A DNA stretch of 5,705 nt, from positions 1 through 5,705 of the forward strand of contig JALZVI010000158.1 in NCBI GenBank assembly GCA_023301015.1, read 5' to 3'. A program made the translations under genes and the position numbers. Every line of letters starts with the position of its first letter. The stretch's first letter is position 1. This DNA comes from Rickettsiales bacterium (GTDB lineage Bacteria; Pseudomonadota; Alphaproteobacteria; Rickettsiales; 21-14-0-20-44-7). The notes beneath the pieces were generated by a model that was given only the letters and a program-made list of their open reading frames with translations, was not told the origin of the DNA and did not search any database. This document shows, one piece after another, positions 1-5,705 of this stretch.

Positions 1-144
1 CTCGCCATAGCTGCTTAAATCTGCGGCAACCCTGTCATTCTCATAGTCGGATTGCATCGCGTTATAACCTTTTTTGTCGCAACGTATATATGCAAAAAAC
101 TCGCGCCCGTCATGGTTGATGCCACGGTAGAGCACCACCTGCAT
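1..144 (-). CDS. hypothetical protein, N-terminal part (gene runs off the window start)
   Basis: An open minus-strand frame runs from an ATG to the window edge without a stop. It starts MQVVLYRGINHDGREFFAYI and continues through a charged, aromatic-rich stretch to ...DLSSYGE. It has no signal peptide or hydrophobic segment, so the visible part looks soluble and cytoplasmic. Two in-frame ATGs are possible. The one at 144 has an AAGAGA purine run 8 nt upstream and is preferred. The one at 153 adds three residues (MTP) but has that purine run directly against it, with no spacing. The gene is divergent from the T4SS operon and shares its 200-bp control region. I do not recognise the family and assign no function. 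That it is a real gene is inferred from the open frame, plausible amino-acid composition and start context. It is too short here to be certain. Confidence 0.55.
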   Translation of the reverse strand, partial: MQVVLYRGINHDGREFFAYIRCDKKGYNAMQSDYENDRVAADLSSYGE

Positions 145-214
145 TGGCGTCATCTCTTACAAGCATATCTGTCAGTACATTTAAGTTCTGTATAATATTC
201 AAATCCGCGCTCAA

Positions 215-220
215 ATTATA
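215..220 (-). promoter_or_regulatory. possible -10 box for the divergent minus-strand gene
   Basis: Read on the minus strand this is a perfect TATAAT, about 70 nt upstream of the preferred start of the divergent gene. No convincing -35 lies 16-18 bp further upstream: the best hexamer, ATTTCA, matches only half of TTGACA. In AT-rich DNA a single TATAAT can occur by chance, so this is tentative. Confidence 0.3.
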
Positions 221-241
221 AAACTTGGGAAATTAGTGAAA

Positions 242-259
242 TTGTAACCAATTTGTAAC
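242..259 (+). promoter_or_regulatory. two 7-bp direct repeats (TTGTAAC-N4-TTGTAAC), likely activator site
   Basis: TTGTAAC occurs at 242-248 and again at 253-259, separated by CAAT. The period is 11 bp, about one helical turn, so both copies face the same side of the DNA. The second copy ends 10 bp before the -10 box at 270. This 7-4-7 spacing, with the site replacing the -35, is the layout known for PhoB/OmpR-family response regulators. The sequence is not a PhoB consensus (CTGTCAT), so the family is inferred from geometry only. An overlapping inverted repeat, AAATTG-N4-CAATTT (239-254), offers an alternative dimer site. The site lies in a divergent region and could act on either gene. Confidence 0.45.
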
Positions 260-275
260 TAAAATGCCTTATAAT
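253..275 (+). promoter_or_regulatory. predicted promoter of the virB3-virB4-virB6 operon
   Basis: A perfect TATAAT lies at 270-275, about 87 nt before the virB3 ATG. No -35 stands at the usual 16-18 bp: the nearby TTGTAA hexamers give spacers of 11 and 22 bp. The promoter therefore looks activator-dependent, with the direct repeats just upstream standing in for the -35. Transcription would start near 282 and leave a leader of about 80 nt. The tight packing of the following genes suggests they depend on this promoter. Confidence 0.5.
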
Positions 276-334
276 ATATGTATTGCTTGCGTTTGCTGGC
301 AAGAGAAAGTGCATTTTGTGGGTATTTAATTATA

Positions 335-350
335 ATAATCGAACGATTAT
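335..350. promoter_or_regulatory. 16-bp palindrome in the virB3 leader (operator or small hairpin)
   Basis: ATAATCG and CGATTAT form a perfect 7-bp inverted repeat around AA. It lies directly before the AGAGAGA ribosome binding site of virB3, 11 nt from its ATG. In DNA it could be a dimeric repressor or regulator site downstream of the promoter. In RNA it could form a 6-bp stem with a 4-nt loop next to the ribosome binding site, though the stem is AT-rich and weak. It has no U-tract, so it is not an intrinsic terminator. No regulator can be named from the sequence. Confidence 0.4.
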
Positions 351-361
351 AGAGAGAATTT

Positions 362-661
362 ATGAGTGGTTTACGTCCAGATCCGTTATTTTTAGGCCTC
401 ACACGCCCTGCGCAAATTGCAGGCGTGCATTATGTGATGGTGATGATGAATTTTATGTTTTGCGGGCTGCTGTTCATTAATGACATCTTCGATAATAAGC
501 TAGGGCCGATCATTGCGTTTGTCATTGTGCATATCACGCTCTATCTGCTGTGCTTGAAAGAGCCGCGTATGATGGAGCTTTTGATGACGCGTTATGGCAA
601 ATGTTCAAAATGTAAAAACAGAATATATTATAAATTCACAAACTCATATGATTTGGGATAG
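362..661 (+). CDS. virB3: type IV secretion system protein VirB3
   Basis: VirB3 is a small inner-membrane protein of VirB-type T4SSs that associates with the VirB4 ATPase and is needed for pilus or channel assembly. The 99-residue product has the usual VirB3 length. It carries the family's N-terminal signature, DPLFLGLTRPAQIAGV (residues 7-22). Two hydrophobic segments follow (about 22-40 and 48-65), ending in LKEPRMMELL, as in rickettsial VirB3 proteins. The C-terminal tail (77-99) is basic and holds a CxxC pair (Cys81, Cys84). The start is supported by AGAGAGA ending about 4 nt before the ATG. It is the first gene of the operon, and virB4 follows after 18 nt. In Anaplasmataceae sodB commonly precedes virB3, but here a divergent gene and a promoter do. 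The identification is firm from sequence and context together. Confidence 0.93.
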   Translation: MSGLRPDPLFLGLTRPAQIAGVHYVMVMMNFMFCGLLFINDIFDNKLGPIIAFVIVHITLYLLCLKEPRMMELLMTRYGKCSKCKNRIYYKFTNSYDLG

Positions 662-670
662 GGAGTAGGA
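662..670 (+). promoter_or_regulatory. ribosome binding site setting the GTG start of virB4
   Basis: GGAGTAGGA begins right after the virB3 stop codon and ends 9 nt before the GTG at 680. It is one of the strongest Shine-Dalgarno-like stretches in the window. It supports the GTG start over the next in-frame ATG about 45 codons downstream, which would remove the conserved N-terminal SHFIPYECHYD region. Confidence 0.7.
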
Positions 671-679
671 AATTTTATT

Positions 680-3079
680 GTGCTAGGTTTGCAGTTAAAA
701 AGAAGGGACGCGAATAAGGGGGCGGTGGCTGACAAGGAATTTCCTGAAAGCCATTTCATTCCCTATGAGTGCCACTACGACTCGAAAACCATAATTACAA
801 AAGACAAAGAATTGATGCAGGTCATCAAAATTGAAGGCTTCTCGTTTGAAACGGCGGATGATGAAGAGCTGGATATGAAGAAAAATGTTCGCAATGCGTT
901 GTTCAAATCAATGACGCAGGGAAATGTGGCGCTGTGGACGCATATTGTGCGGGTGAAAAAAGGTGGCTACCCAGAAGGGCAGCAACCGCGTGGCTTTGCG
1001 AAGGAAGTGGACGACGCTTGGCGCAAAAAGCATTCTGACACGGAAAGCTTCCAGAATGATTTATACATCACCGTAATTCGCAAATATGACACTAAAGGTG
1101 CGGCGATTATTGAATATGCTTTGCGTAAAATTCAGGAGCGTGCGGATAAGTCATCAGCAATCGCGGCTTTACGTGAGGCGCATAAGGAAATTGTTGAGGT
1201 TACTGACAGAATTTTGGCAACTTTGCGTGATTATGGCCCATCGCGTTTGAAAGCGGTTGAGACGGATGACGGCCCTTATTCCGAGACTCTAGAATTTTTG
1301 GCGACTTTGGTGAATTGCGGAACGCATCAGCCAATTCGCTTGCCGACACATTCTATTGATAAATATTTGAGCAACCGCCGTCTATATTTCGGACCGAATG
1401 CAATTGAAGCGCGTGGGCTGACGCAGACGAAATTTGCGGGCATTGTGAGTATTAAAGAATATGGGCAAGAAACTGCGGCGGGAATGCTGGATGCGTTTTT
1501 GAAGCTGCCGTTTGAGTTTATTATTTCGCAAAGTTTTGTGTTCACCAACCGCCAAGTTTCTATCGAGCAGATGAAGCGCCAACAAGGACGGATGATTAAC
1601 TCGCAGGATGTGGCGATTTCGCAGATTGCGGAGATTAATGACGCGCTGGATGTGGCGATGAGTGGGCATGCGGGTTTTGGCTCACATCATTTCACCGTTT
1701 TGGCATTGGCTGAAACTCCGCGTGAGCTTGACAAGGCGATGTCGCTTTGCGTGGCGGAGCTAACGAATGTGGGCATAAATGCTGTGCGCGAGAGCATGAA
1801 TTTGGAGCCAGCATATTGGGCGCAATTGCCAGGTAATTATGAATATATCGCCCGCAAAGCGGAAGTGAACACGATGAATTTGGCAGCGTTTTCTTCGTTC
1901 CATAACTATCCAGTTGGGCATATTGCCAACAACCATTGGGGCCCTGCGGTGAGTGTTTTTGACACGGCATCGGGCACTCCATATTATTTCAATTTCCATC
2001 TGCGCGACGTTGGACATACAACCATCATTGGCCCGACGGGTGCTGGTAAGACGGTGTTGATGAACTTCCTTTGCGCGCAGGCACAAAAGTTCAATTGCCG
2101 CATGTTTATTTTCGACAAAGATAGAGGTTGCGACATTTTTGTGCGGGCGATTAATGGTAGATATAACCAGATTGAAGTTGGTGAAGAAACTGGGTTTAAT
2201 CCTCTTCAGCTAATTGACAATCATGAAAACCGCACGTTCCTAATCGAGTGGTTGCGCACTTTGGTGACAACGCATGGCGAGGCTTTCACGTCGCAGGATA
2301 TGGAATATATCAAGGCTGCGGTGGATGGTAATTTTAAGTTGAACAAGGAAGACAGAGTGCTGCGGAACATTGCGCCGTTCTTTGGTTTACAAGGGCCGGG
2401 CACAATTGCATCGCGCTTGAAGCAATGGTATGGTGACGGGGCTTATGCGAAGTTATTTGACAACAAAACTGACCGCATTGATTTTGACGAAGCAAATGTT
2501 TTTGGCTTTGAGATGGGTGAGATTTTGATGGCGAAAGACACGCTTGCACCAACACTTTTATATCTCTTCCACCGCATCAATATGTCGCTCGACGGCACGC
2601 CGACTATTATTGTTTTGGACGAAGCTTGGGCGCTGATTGACAACCCAATTTTCTCGAGCAAAATTAAGGACTGGTTGAAGACTTTGCGGAAGCTAAATGC
2701 GATGGTGATTTTTGCCACGCAGTCAGTTGAGGATGCGAGTAAGTCGGCGATTAACGACACATTGTTACAACAAACTTCAACGCAGATTTTCTTGCCTAAT
2801 GCGAAGGCAACTTCAGAATATAAAAAGGCATTTTTGCTGACAAATCGTGAGTTCCAGTTGATTAAGGAAACTGACCCAGGCAGCCGCTTTTTCTTGCTAA
2901 AGCAAGGTAACGATGTTGTGGTGGCGCGGATTGATTTGAGCGGAATGGAATCAATGATTCCCGTTCTTTCTGGACGTGCAGAAACAGTTGCGGTGCTGGA
3001 TGATATTATTAAACAACATGGCGATAATGCAGATGTTTGGCTGCCGATTTTTCGTAAAAAAGTTGCGGAGTTATTTTAA
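680..3079 (+). CDS. virB4: type IV secretion system ATPase VirB4
   Basis: VirB4 is the large, conserved ATPase at the cytoplasmic face of the inner membrane. It drives T4SS assembly and substrate translocation together with VirB11 and VirD4. The 799-residue product has the normal family length. The N-terminal half is the CagE/TrbE/VirB domain and includes the SHFIPYECHYD region near the start. The C-terminal half is a RecA/FtsK-like ATPase. Its Walker A is GPTGAGKT (451-458), followed by FDKDRG (478-483) and GFNPLQL (505-511). Walker B is IIVLDEAW (Asp647, Glu648), and an ATQS motif sits at 679-682. All catalytic residues are present, so this is an active-type copy. Rickettsiales often carry a second, divergent virB4 elsewhere; the copy linked to virB3 and virB6 is normally the canonical one. 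It starts at GTG with a strong ribosome binding site and overlaps virB6 by one base (TAATG), which suggests translational coupling. No frameshift is seen. Confidence 0.97.
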   Translation: MLGLQLKRRDANKGAVADKEFPESHFIPYECHYDSKTIITKDKELMQVIKIEGFSFETADDEELDMKKNVRNALFKSMTQGNVALWTHIVRVKKGGYPEGQQPRGFAKEVDDAWRKKHSDTESFQNDLYITVIRKYDTKGAAIIEYALRKIQERADKSSAIAALREAHKEIVEVTDRILATLRDYGPSRLKAVETDDGPYSETLEFLATLVNCGTHQPIRLPTHSIDKYLSNRRLYFGPNAIEARGLTQTKFAGIVSIKEYGQETAAGMLDAFLKLPFEFIISQSFVFTNRQVSIEQMKRQQGRMINSQDVAISQIAEINDALDVAMSGHAGFGSHHFTVLALAETPRELDKAMSLCVAELTNVGINAVRESMNLEPAYWAQLPGNYEYIARKAEVNTMNLAAFSSFHNYPVGHIANNHWGPAVSVFDTASGTPYYFNFHLRDVGHTTIIGPTGAGKTVLMNFLCAQAQKFNCRMFIFDKDRGCDIFVRAINGRYNQIEVGEETGFNPLQLIDNHENRTFLIEWLRTLVTTHGEAFTSQDMEYIKAAVDGNFKLNKEDRVLRNIAPFFGLQGPGTIASRLKQWYGDGAYAKLFDNKTDRIDFDEANVFGFEMGEILMAKDTLAPTLLYLFHRINMSLDGTPTIIVLDEAWALIDNPIFSSKIKDWLKTLRKLNAMVIFATQSVEDASKSAINDTLLQQTSTQIFLPNAKATSEYKKAFLLTNREFQLIKETDPGSRFFLLKQGNDVVVARIDLSGMESMIPVLSGRAETVAVLDDIIKQHGDNADVWLPIFRKKVAELF

Positions 3080-4722
3080 TGATTAGGGCAAGCAACATAT
3101 TCGCATTAGCAGTTTTTGCACTCACAATGGGGCTTGCGAATTTTGCTGCGGCTGAGGAATTTACGAACCCGTATGCCGATTATTCAAGCGAGCAAGCGCT
3201 TCAAGTCATGAAGGACAACCACCTAGGCTCTAATGGCGCAAATATAAGCGGTGGAGCTGGAGGGGTCAGTGGCGCAATTAGCGGCGTGACAAACGGAGTT
3301 AGCACCACAATTGGCAACGTTACAGGCGGCGCTAAAGATGCAATTGGCGGCGTGACTGGTGCTGTTGGCGGAGTTGTAGGTGGAGTTACTGGCGGAATCA
3401 ACAACGCAATTGGCGGCGTAACTGGCGCTGTTGGCGGAGTTGTAGGTGGAATTACTGGCGGAATCAACAACGCAATTGGCGGCGTAACTGGTGCTGTTGG
3501 CGGGGTTGTTAGCGGAATAACTGGTGGAATCAACGGAGCGATTGGCGGAATAACTGGTGGAATTGGCGGAAGCAAAGCAGAGCCAACAGCTACAGGCAAA
3601 ACATTTGCTCATATTGATAACTTAAGCACAGTTTGCAAGTTCACTGTGAAGAGAGGAGAAACGCTGAACGTTATCTCAAAATCCGTTTCATGCTTTGAAA
3701 CTATGTTCTTGGGCATTGTTAACGAGAAACTTGTCGGGATGACAGACTTTATGCGCGAAGCGGTTTTTGCCGCGATGGTCTTATACATCATATTTTACGG
3801 CATCAAAACCAGCACAGGCTTGATCACAGAACAGCGCGCACGTGGTGAGTTTTTCATACATGCACTGAAAATCGCATTCGTTTCTTGGTTAGTGATGAGC
3901 TACGGAATTATGGAGCTTTGGGCGCTGACGCTTGATATATATAACGGCTTGCTGGATCTAGTATTGGTACCTGCAGCAATGGATAGCTGCCCTATAAATT
4001 CAAAAAGCGTGAATGATTTATGGCTAAGTATGGATTGTATTTTGACCGAATTTATTGGTTGGAACACACAAAATGGCTATGGCAAAACAGTGAAAGAATT
4101 GCCGCTATTATTCGGCATGTTCACTAGCGCATTCAAGTCTGGCGCAGGTGGCGCGCTGATTGCGACATTAGTATTCTTAAGCATCATGTCTTTAACAGTT
4201 GCGATGATGAGGGTGGCATTTGTTTACATCCTCTCGATGATGGGGCTAATTTTGGCATTTATGGTTGCGCCGATCATCATCCCATTCATGCTTTTCCCAC
4301 AAACAAAACCAATGTTTGATGGTTGGTGGAAGCTGATTGTTGCGATGATTTTACAGCCCGTGATTTTGTTCGCCTACCTGTCATTCATGCTAGCAATTTT
4401 TGTAGAGATTATTGATGGAGAAAATGGCTTGAAGGAGATTTATGGAGTTGTAAAACCGCAGATGCAAACAACGGGAGTGGAGAACAGAGGGACGGAAACA
4501 TCAATTACCTCAATGTTCACAATGTTCGATGACAGCCCTGATAAAGGAGCGCTGAAAATGGAACCTCAGCTTGTGTTTAACCTGCTGTCAATCTTCATCG
4601 TATCTTACCTGATGAGCTCATTCACAAACTTTGTTGGACAGATGGGTAAAGAGCTTTCTGGTAGCCCGCTATCACCAGATTTGAGCGCGATGACTCCAAA
4701 ATTCTTGAGTGGGGGGATGTAA
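3079..4722 (+). CDS. virB6: VirB6-family T4SS membrane protein with N-terminal glycine-rich 11-residue repeats
   Basis: VirB6 is a polytopic inner-membrane component of the T4SS translocation channel. This 547-residue protein is longer than the roughly 300 residues of Agrobacterium VirB6, as is common in Rickettsiales. Residues 1-25 form a signal peptide with likely cleavage after AAA (23-25). Residues 67-165 are nine glycine-rich 11-residue repeats. Residues 175-220 form a short region with Cys186 and Cys205. The membrane core follows: hydrophobic segments at about 224-249, 258-300, 359-406, 418-445 and 498-520, with Cys304 and Cys320 in the loop between the second and third. The motif LFPQTKPMFDGWWKLIVAM (405-423) with Gln426-Pro427 is the VirB6 hallmark and recurs in the next gene. 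The ATG overlaps the virB4 stop by one base, and a GGAG lies 9 nt upstream at 3066-3069 region (GCGGAG). VirB6 assignment is strong. The role of the repeat domain is unknown. It probably lies in the periplasm, given the signal peptide. Confidence 0.92.
   Translation: MIRASNIFALAVFALTMGLANFAAAEEFTNPYADYSSEQALQVMKDNHLGSNGANISGGAGGVSGAISGVTNGVSTTIGNVTGGAKDAIGGVTGAVGGVVGGVTGGINNAIGGVTGAVGGVVGGITGGINNAIGGVTGAVGGVVSGITGGINGAIGGITGGIGGSKAEPTATGKTFAHIDNLSTVCKFTVKRGETLNVISKSVSCFETMFLGIVNEKLVGMTDFMREAVFAAMVLYIIFYGIKTSTGLITEQRARGEFFIHALKIAFVSWLVMSYGIMELWALTLDIYNGLLDLVLVPAAMDSCPINSKSVNDLWLSMDCILTEFIGWNTQNGYGKTVKELPLLFGMFTSAFKSGAGGALIATLVFLSIMSLTVAMMRVAFVYILSMMGLILAFMVAPIIIPFMLFPQTKPMFDGWWKLIVAMILQPVILFAYLSFMLAIFVEIIDGENGLKEIYGVVKPQMQTTGVENRGTETSITSMFTMFDDSPDKGALKMEPQLVFNLLSIFIVSYLMSSFTNFVGQMGKELSGSPLSPDLSAMTPKFLSGGM
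3277..3573 (+). repeat. nine tandem 33-bp units encoding glycine-rich 11-residue repeats in VirB6
   Basis: The translated region (residues 67-165) splits exactly into nine 11-residue units. The first two are ISGVTNGVSTT and IGNVTGGAKDA, and the last is IGGITGGIGGS. The consensus is (I/V)-G-G-(V/I)-T-G-(A/G)-(V/I)-x-x-x. Threonine at position 5 occurs in every unit, and the first residue is always I or V. Units 3-8 alternate between two kinds, IGGVTGAVGGV and VGGVTGGINNA, giving a 22-residue super-repeat. The regular small-hydrophobic pattern resembles glycine-zipper sequences, which pack helices closely or enter membranes. That comparison is inference. Confidence 0.9.
3340..3537 (+). repeat. 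three tandem 66-bp DNA repeats inside virB6
   Basis: Copies lie at 3340-3405, 3406-3471 and 3472-3537, with a shortened fourth copy after them. Counting by hand, copies 1 and 2 differ at 3 of 66 bases, and copies 2 and 3 at about 10. Each encodes 22 residues starting at AIGGVTGAVGGV, so gain or loss of a copy keeps the reading frame. Near-identity at the DNA level, including synonymous positions, points to recent duplication by slippage or unequal recombination. Confidence 0.9.
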
Positions 4723-4725
4723 TAT

Positions 4726-5705
4726 ATGAAAAAGTTTTTAGCCATATCTCTCCTGATCTTAATCACCGCCTGTTCACCAGGTGAGCATGCGAATAAATGT
4801 ATTCCTGAAACAAACTCAGCCGCAACAACAGCAAAAGGCGTTAAGCAAAATTCTGCCGAGGCAATTTTTGAGTATGTAAAAGACAAGAAAATTATTAGCG
4901 CCACGATAGATCAGATTAGAGTTTATGTGCTTGGCGGGTCGGGCTTCCTTGATGGCGGGGGTGCAGCAGAAAGCGTGTTCACTTCAATCACATCTAGCCC
5001 ATCATTCCAAAGCGGAATTTCGGCGGCATTCGCATTGGCAATCATATTCTATGGGCTTGGTGTTGCCACGGGAATAATTCAGGTAACGCTTGGCGACGCA
5101 TTGGCTCGCGTGGGGAAAATTTTGGTTGTCGCATTCATCGCCACAAACTGGTCATTATTCTATCAAATGGTGGGGAGCTTCTTTGTGATCGCAACTGATG
5201 AGGTCATCTTCTACATGCTAGAAAGCTTCGGCGATTTATATACGCAAAGCCCTTCTTCAACAAGCGGTGGCGTGGTTGCGCAAGATGCATTATTTGCTGA
5301 TATCGACCTGTTCTTCGCGCAGATTTTCTCTATCCACACATTCGCAATTATCAGCGCATTAATCAGCCCAGCAGGCAAAAACTCGGGACCATATTCTAAC
5401 ATATACTCACTGTTTTTGATGTTCTCAATCTATCAAATCACGATGGGAATTTTACGAGTTGTGTTGATTTATGTATTCTCACTTTTCGCCAAAGCATTGC
5501 TATTCGCACTAGCGCCAATCTTCTTCACATTCTTGCTGTTTAATCAGACGAAATATCTGTTTGATGCGTGGATAAAATTGCAAATTAACTTTACGTTGCA
5601 GCCAATTTTTGTGATGTCATTCCTCGGGATTTTTGTGAGCGTTTTATCGCCACTATTCAAAGAAATTTATGAGCTTCAAGTTTGCTATCGTGCGACAGAT
5701 GGGGA
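4726..5705 (+). CDS. virB6: second VirB6-family T4SS protein with lipoprotein signal (3' end outside window)
   Basis: The frame is open from the ATG at 4726 to the window end (326 complete codons, no stop), so the protein is C-terminally incomplete. It begins MKKFLAISLLILITACSPGE, a lipoprotein signal peptide with a lipobox ending at Cys16. A hydrophilic stretch (17-92) follows. The membrane core has hydrophobic segments at about 97-120, 130-156, 193-213, 227-262, 263-272 and 286-308. The motif LFNQTKYLFDAWIKLQI (271-287) with Gln292-Pro293 aligns with the same motif in the preceding VirB6, with the Trp-to-Gln spacing of 10 conserved (Trp282, Gln292). It starts 3 nt after the previous stop and uses a G-rich ribosome binding site (GGGGGGA at 4711-4717) lying within the end of that gene. 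It is a paralog of the first copy, as in the multi-virB6 operons of Rickettsiales. More virB6 genes may follow beyond the window. Confidence 0.9.
   Translation, partial: MKKFLAISLLILITACSPGEHANKCIPETNSAATTAKGVKQNSAEAIFEYVKDKKIISATIDQIRVYVLGGSGFLDGGGAAESVFTSITSSPSFQSGISAAFALAIIFYGLGVATGIIQVTLGDALARVGKILVVAFIATNWSLFYQMVGSFFVIATDEVIFYMLESFGDLYTQSPSSTSGGVVAQDALFADIDLFFAQIFSIHTFAIISALISPAGKNSGPYSNIYSLFLMFSIYQITMGILRVVLIYVFSLFAKALLFALAPIFFTFLLFNQTKYLFDAWIKLQINFTLQPIFVMSFLGIFVSVLSPLFKEIYELQVCYRATDG

Noticed and set aside
191..196. TATAAT on the plus strand early in the control region
   Set aside because: The hexamer 17 bp upstream (TCTGTC) is a poor -35. The later -10 with the direct repeats is better placed.
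331..336. A second TATAAT closer to virB3
   Set aside because: No -35 or activator-like site lies at a sensible distance, and a start about 20 nt before the ATG would leave little leader. It overlaps the palindrome and is probably chance in AT-rich DNA.
283..480. A plus-strand open frame of 65 codons overlapping the start of virB3
   Set aside because: It begins at TTG with no ribosome binding site, overlaps the well-supported virB3 in another frame and has no recognisable character.
3340..3573. Tandem repeats as a possible CRISPR array or iteron origin
   Set aside because: The repeats are contiguous without unique spacers, lie in frame inside a coding sequence and encode a regular protein repeat.
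3201..3612. Two minus-strand open frames, one proline-rich and one serine/asparagine-rich, opposite the VirB6 repeats
   Set aside because: Their low-complexity composition is the direct mirror of the glycine-rich repeats on the coding strand, and repeats without stops in one frame tend to keep other frames open.
4605..4904. A minus-strand open frame of 99 codons across the virB6-virB6 junction
   Set aside because: It is antisense to two well-supported genes, lacks start signals and has no family-like sequence.

Overview
This window holds the front part of a type IV secretion system (T4SS) operon on the plus strand, in the order virB3 - virB4 - virB6 - virB6 (second copy cut by the window end). 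Tandem virB6 genes directly after virB3-virB4 are the arrangement known from Rickettsiales (the rvh/virB T4SS of Rickettsia, Anaplasma, Ehrlichia, Wolbachia and relatives). Together with the rickettsial character of the VirB3 and VirB4 proteins and the AT-leaning base composition, this points to an alphaproteobacterium in or near Rickettsiales. The genus cannot be fixed from this sequence.

Layout. Bases 1-153 carry the 5' part of a small divergent gene on the minus strand, of unrecognised function. Bases 154-361 are a short AT-rich divergent control region. It contains a good -10 box for the T4SS operon (270-275), preceded by two identical 7-bp direct repeats with an 11-bp period in place of a recognisable -35. 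It also contains a possible minus-strand -10 and, just before the virB3 ribosome binding site, a 16-bp palindrome. From 362 to the window end the genes are packed as one operon: virB3 (362-661), an 18-nt gap, virB4 (680-3079, GTG start), a 1-nt overlap, virB6 copy 1 (3079-4722), a 3-nt gap, and virB6 copy 2 (4726 to beyond the end).

How the genes work together. VirB3 is a small inner-membrane protein that pairs with the VirB4 ATPase. VirB4 powers assembly and substrate transfer. VirB6 proteins are polytopic inner-membrane parts of the translocation pore. The two VirB6 copies share a core motif, LF-x-QTK-x-x-FD-x-W-x-KL with a downstream LQP, but their N-termini differ: copy 1 has an ordinary signal peptide and copy 2 a lipoprotein signal.

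The most unusual feature is in VirB6 copy 1. Between its signal peptide and its membrane core lies a run of nine glycine-rich 11-residue repeats (residues 67-165), partly encoded by near-identical 66-bp tandem DNA repeats. I see no mobile element, CRISPR array, tRNA or rRNA.
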